A DNA stretch of 64,000 nt from positions 284,252 through 348,251 of the forward strand of contig NW_023501093.1 of the NCBI RefSeq assembly GCF_014066305.1, given 5' to 3'. Shown here one piece after another: positions 61,401 through 64,000 of this stretch. The position numbers and the translations under genes are program-made. Origin of the DNA: Letharia columbiana (lineage: Eukaryota > Ascomycota > Lecanoromycetes > Lecanorales > Parmeliaceae). The notes beneath the pieces were generated by a model. It saw only the letters and a program-made list of their open reading frames with translations, had not been told where the DNA came from and ran no database searches. Position 1 is the stretch's first letter. Each line of letters starts with the position of its first letter.

Positions 61401-64000
61401 AAGAATATCTAACGAATAATAATCTATATCTCTTAAGCTTTAATAAGATTTTTTATTTTAATAATATTTATTAGACTTATCTAATCTATTATATACTATA
61501 AAATTTTATTTTAAACGCTTTTATTTAAAAGTTTTATATTATAAAGATTTTAATAATAGTTAGTTATTACTCTAAGAATATCTTTTAAATCTATATATAT
61601 CTCTTTTTAATTATTTTTTAGAGTTTTAATAAAGCTATAATTTATATATCTAGCCCTCGCGAAAAATTATCTTATTAATTTTTTATTAAGAATAAGATAT
61701 TTAGCTATAATATTATAGAAATAAAATTAATTATATATATTTATAAGCTATTCTTTACGCGTTTTAATAATCGCTATTTTTTTCTCTAATTCGAAATTTA
61801 GTAATTTAAGACGTTTTTTCTTTTATAGTTATAGGTAATTACGCTATAAGTTATATTTAACTTTCTAATTCACTTTATAATTATTCTTTATAATATATTT
61901 TATAAATTATATTATTAATATCTTATAAATTATTTACTCTTTTATTAAATTTTTCTCTAAGAGTATTTATAATATTTTTAAATATAAGGTTTATACTTAA
62001 TTTCTTTATAGAAGTAAAGACGATAATCTTTATCGCTTAAGTTCTCGAGTAATTATAGAGATTATTTTTATTATAGTTATTATAATCTTATAATTAATAG
62101 ATAATCTATTAAACGTTATCTCTTAATTCTTTAACTCTTTTATTTAATTATCTTAAATATAGATTTAATTAATTTTAAAAACTAAAATTTTATCGTTTAA
62201 GAAATATATAAAAGCTTTAAGATTTAAGTTTTAAATTCTTTAATCGTTTATTAGATAGTATATCTTATCTTTTTTAAACTTTAATAATAATTCGAATAGC
62301 GCTTATAACTATAAGAGAGATAAGAAAATTATAAAGACTTTATTTATAATAATTAATATAAAATTTTAATCTCTCTTTATTACGTTATAAGATATTTATA
62401 ATAATATTTATTTAAGTATTTCTATATTCGCTTTTAGCTATAAAAGTCTTATAACCCCTTTAATCGAGATATATATCGATATTATTATAAATATATATTC
62501 TTTATATTTAATCTTATAGACTAAAATTCTTTTATTACCCCCTTTATAAATAATATAATTTAAGTTTCTATCTCTCTATTACTTTATAAATTTAATATTT
62601 ATAATAATAATAATTTTATTTTTTTTAACTTAATAAGTTATAATAGCTATTTATAAAAATAATCTTTTATAATATTTCGTAATCTTATTAAATAGATTTA
62701 TCTCTTAAAGTAATAGAATATTAATTCTATAACTCTATATTATATTATATATTTTTCTAAAATAATCTAAATTTAAAATTAAATAAATATTAAGTAAAAT
62801 TATTTATATTTTATATATAGCTATAATTATAATATAATAAATTTATTCTTTATAAAAAAGAATTTTATAATATTTATAGATTTTAGCGTTTATAATTCTC
62901 TACACTTAATTATTAAATATACTTTTCTATAAATATTATATATCTTAATTAAATTTATTAGTCTAAATCTAATATTAAATACTTTATTATATTTTAACTT
63001 TAATTATCTAATTATAAACTTAAAATTATATATTTTAAAGCTTTTTTTAAAAATAATTACGATCTTATTACTTATAATATCTTTAAACTTCTAATATATT
63101 AATTAGAATTTTAGATTTTTAAAGATTTTTATTTTTATTATCTATATAGCTAGAAAATAAAAATCTATAATATCTAATAAATTCTTATTCGTTATATATA
63201 CTTAAGACTTTTTTATATAATATTTAATAGTATTTATAATTAAAATATTAATATAAAAGCTTTAATTCTTAATTTCTTTTATAACGATTATAAAGAAGTA
63301 ATAATATACTATTTAGCCTTTAACGTTATAGAATTCTATAAATATTATATTTTTAAGCTTTATAGTTTTCTCTAATCTCTTTATAATCTATTTTAGAGTT
63401 AGTTTATTTTACTTTTCTCATAATTTAAATAGTATTTTTAAATAAAATTATTTATTATTTTTAAGAGTCGATATCGCTAAAATAACGATATTTTTCCCTT
63501 TCTTATTATATCGAATAAATATTATCTTACTCTTTTATATTAATATATATAAAAGCTTTAATCTAGATCTAGATTTCGATTTAATATAACTTAATAAAAC
63601 TACTTTTTTCAATATCTCGCTTTTTATTATTAAAGATAAAGCGCGAATTAAGCTTATCTTCTATAGCTAAACCTTTTTTATCTTTTTTTTATTAATAATT
63701 AGAAAAAGCTAAGAGTATTAACTCGCTTTTATTTAAAGATTAATATTTTAAATAGCGAAGATAGAGGTGTTATTTCTCTCGTTAATCTATTATAATTTTA
63801 TAATTAATAATTTTACTTATAGAATTTATAGGGTTAAAAAGAATTTTTCCCCCTTTATCTTAACTCCTCTATTATCTTCTATCTCTTCTTACGCTATTTA
63901 TTCTTCTTAACTCTTCTTCACTTTTTTCTTTTCTACTTCTCTAATATATATTAATTAATATTTTTTTATTAGCGATTTATCCCTCTAGAGAGCCTAGATT
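58445..64000 (-). mobile_element. LINE (Tad1-like), copy 3, inverted, cut by window end
   Basis: Complement of copy 1: starts with the LINE 3' end (TTAATTTGAAAGTTATTTAT), hairpin CGGCTA/TAGCCG at about 58473-58495 and the B-box-like string near 58541. It reaches the equivalent of copy-1 position ~12886 at the window end, so about 540 bp of its 5' end is outside. The RT lies at about 60620-60800 on the minus strand. RIP changes are dense but slightly fewer than in copy 2. It appears inserted head-on into copy 4. Confidence 0.85.

Overview
This window looks like a gene desert from an AT-isochore of a filamentous ascomycete (Pezizomycotina). Nearly all of it is the debris of transposable elements killed by repeat-induced point mutation (RIP). 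In the long AT-rich stretches the dinucleotides CA and TG are almost absent while CG, CT and AG survive, which is the expected result of near-saturating CpA to TpA change on both strands. Every long coding region I can recognise belongs to a transposon and carries many stops, and active-site residues are changed in the RIP direction (GAT/GAC to AAT/AAC). I see no host gene, rRNA or tRNA. Exact species cannot be told.

Layout: 1-1010 unrecognised. About 1050-5760 is a Ty3/gypsy element on the minus strand (gag with zinc knuckle, RT, RNase H linker, integrase). 6484-6536 is a small unmutated hairpin cluster. 7107-8122 is a short non-autonomous LTR element (TRIM-like) with exact 5-bp target duplications and an internal ~50-bp array. 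8507-8699 is an unmutated MITE with ~56-bp inverted ends. 9820-10975 is a Helitron Rep/helicase remnant followed by two 91-93-bp direct repeats. 12351-18439 and 28747-34837 are two long copies of one LINE (Tad1-like RT), and a third long copy lies inverted at 58445-64000, inserted into a fragment of a fourth (58085-58444). 20068-27893 is a complete Ty1/copia element with 149-bp LTRs and a 5-bp target duplication; a 672-bp palindromic DNA element (21321-21992) is nested in it. 38491-39442 is a second, heavily mutated copy of the TRIM. 45047-48529 and 51003-58038 are two more copia elements on the minus strand, separated by a degenerate piggyBac transposon (48530-50502) and a less mutated piggyBac 3' fragment (50704-51002). 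The remaining AT-rich stretches (notably 34838-38490 and 39443-45046) contain tandem repeats but nothing I can identify.

The interesting material is what RIP did not erase: short elements (TRIM, MITE, palindromic element), the piggyBac C-terminal fragment, and the long 3' non-coding regions of the copia elements. These regions carry conserved modules in shuffled order, a variable 25-bp tandem repeat and a G-rich tract next to the 3' LTR. The TRIM and the copia elements share a primer-binding site that matches the anticodon arm of initiator tRNA-Met (copia-type half-tRNA priming), linking the non-autonomous family to the copia family as its likely source of enzymes.
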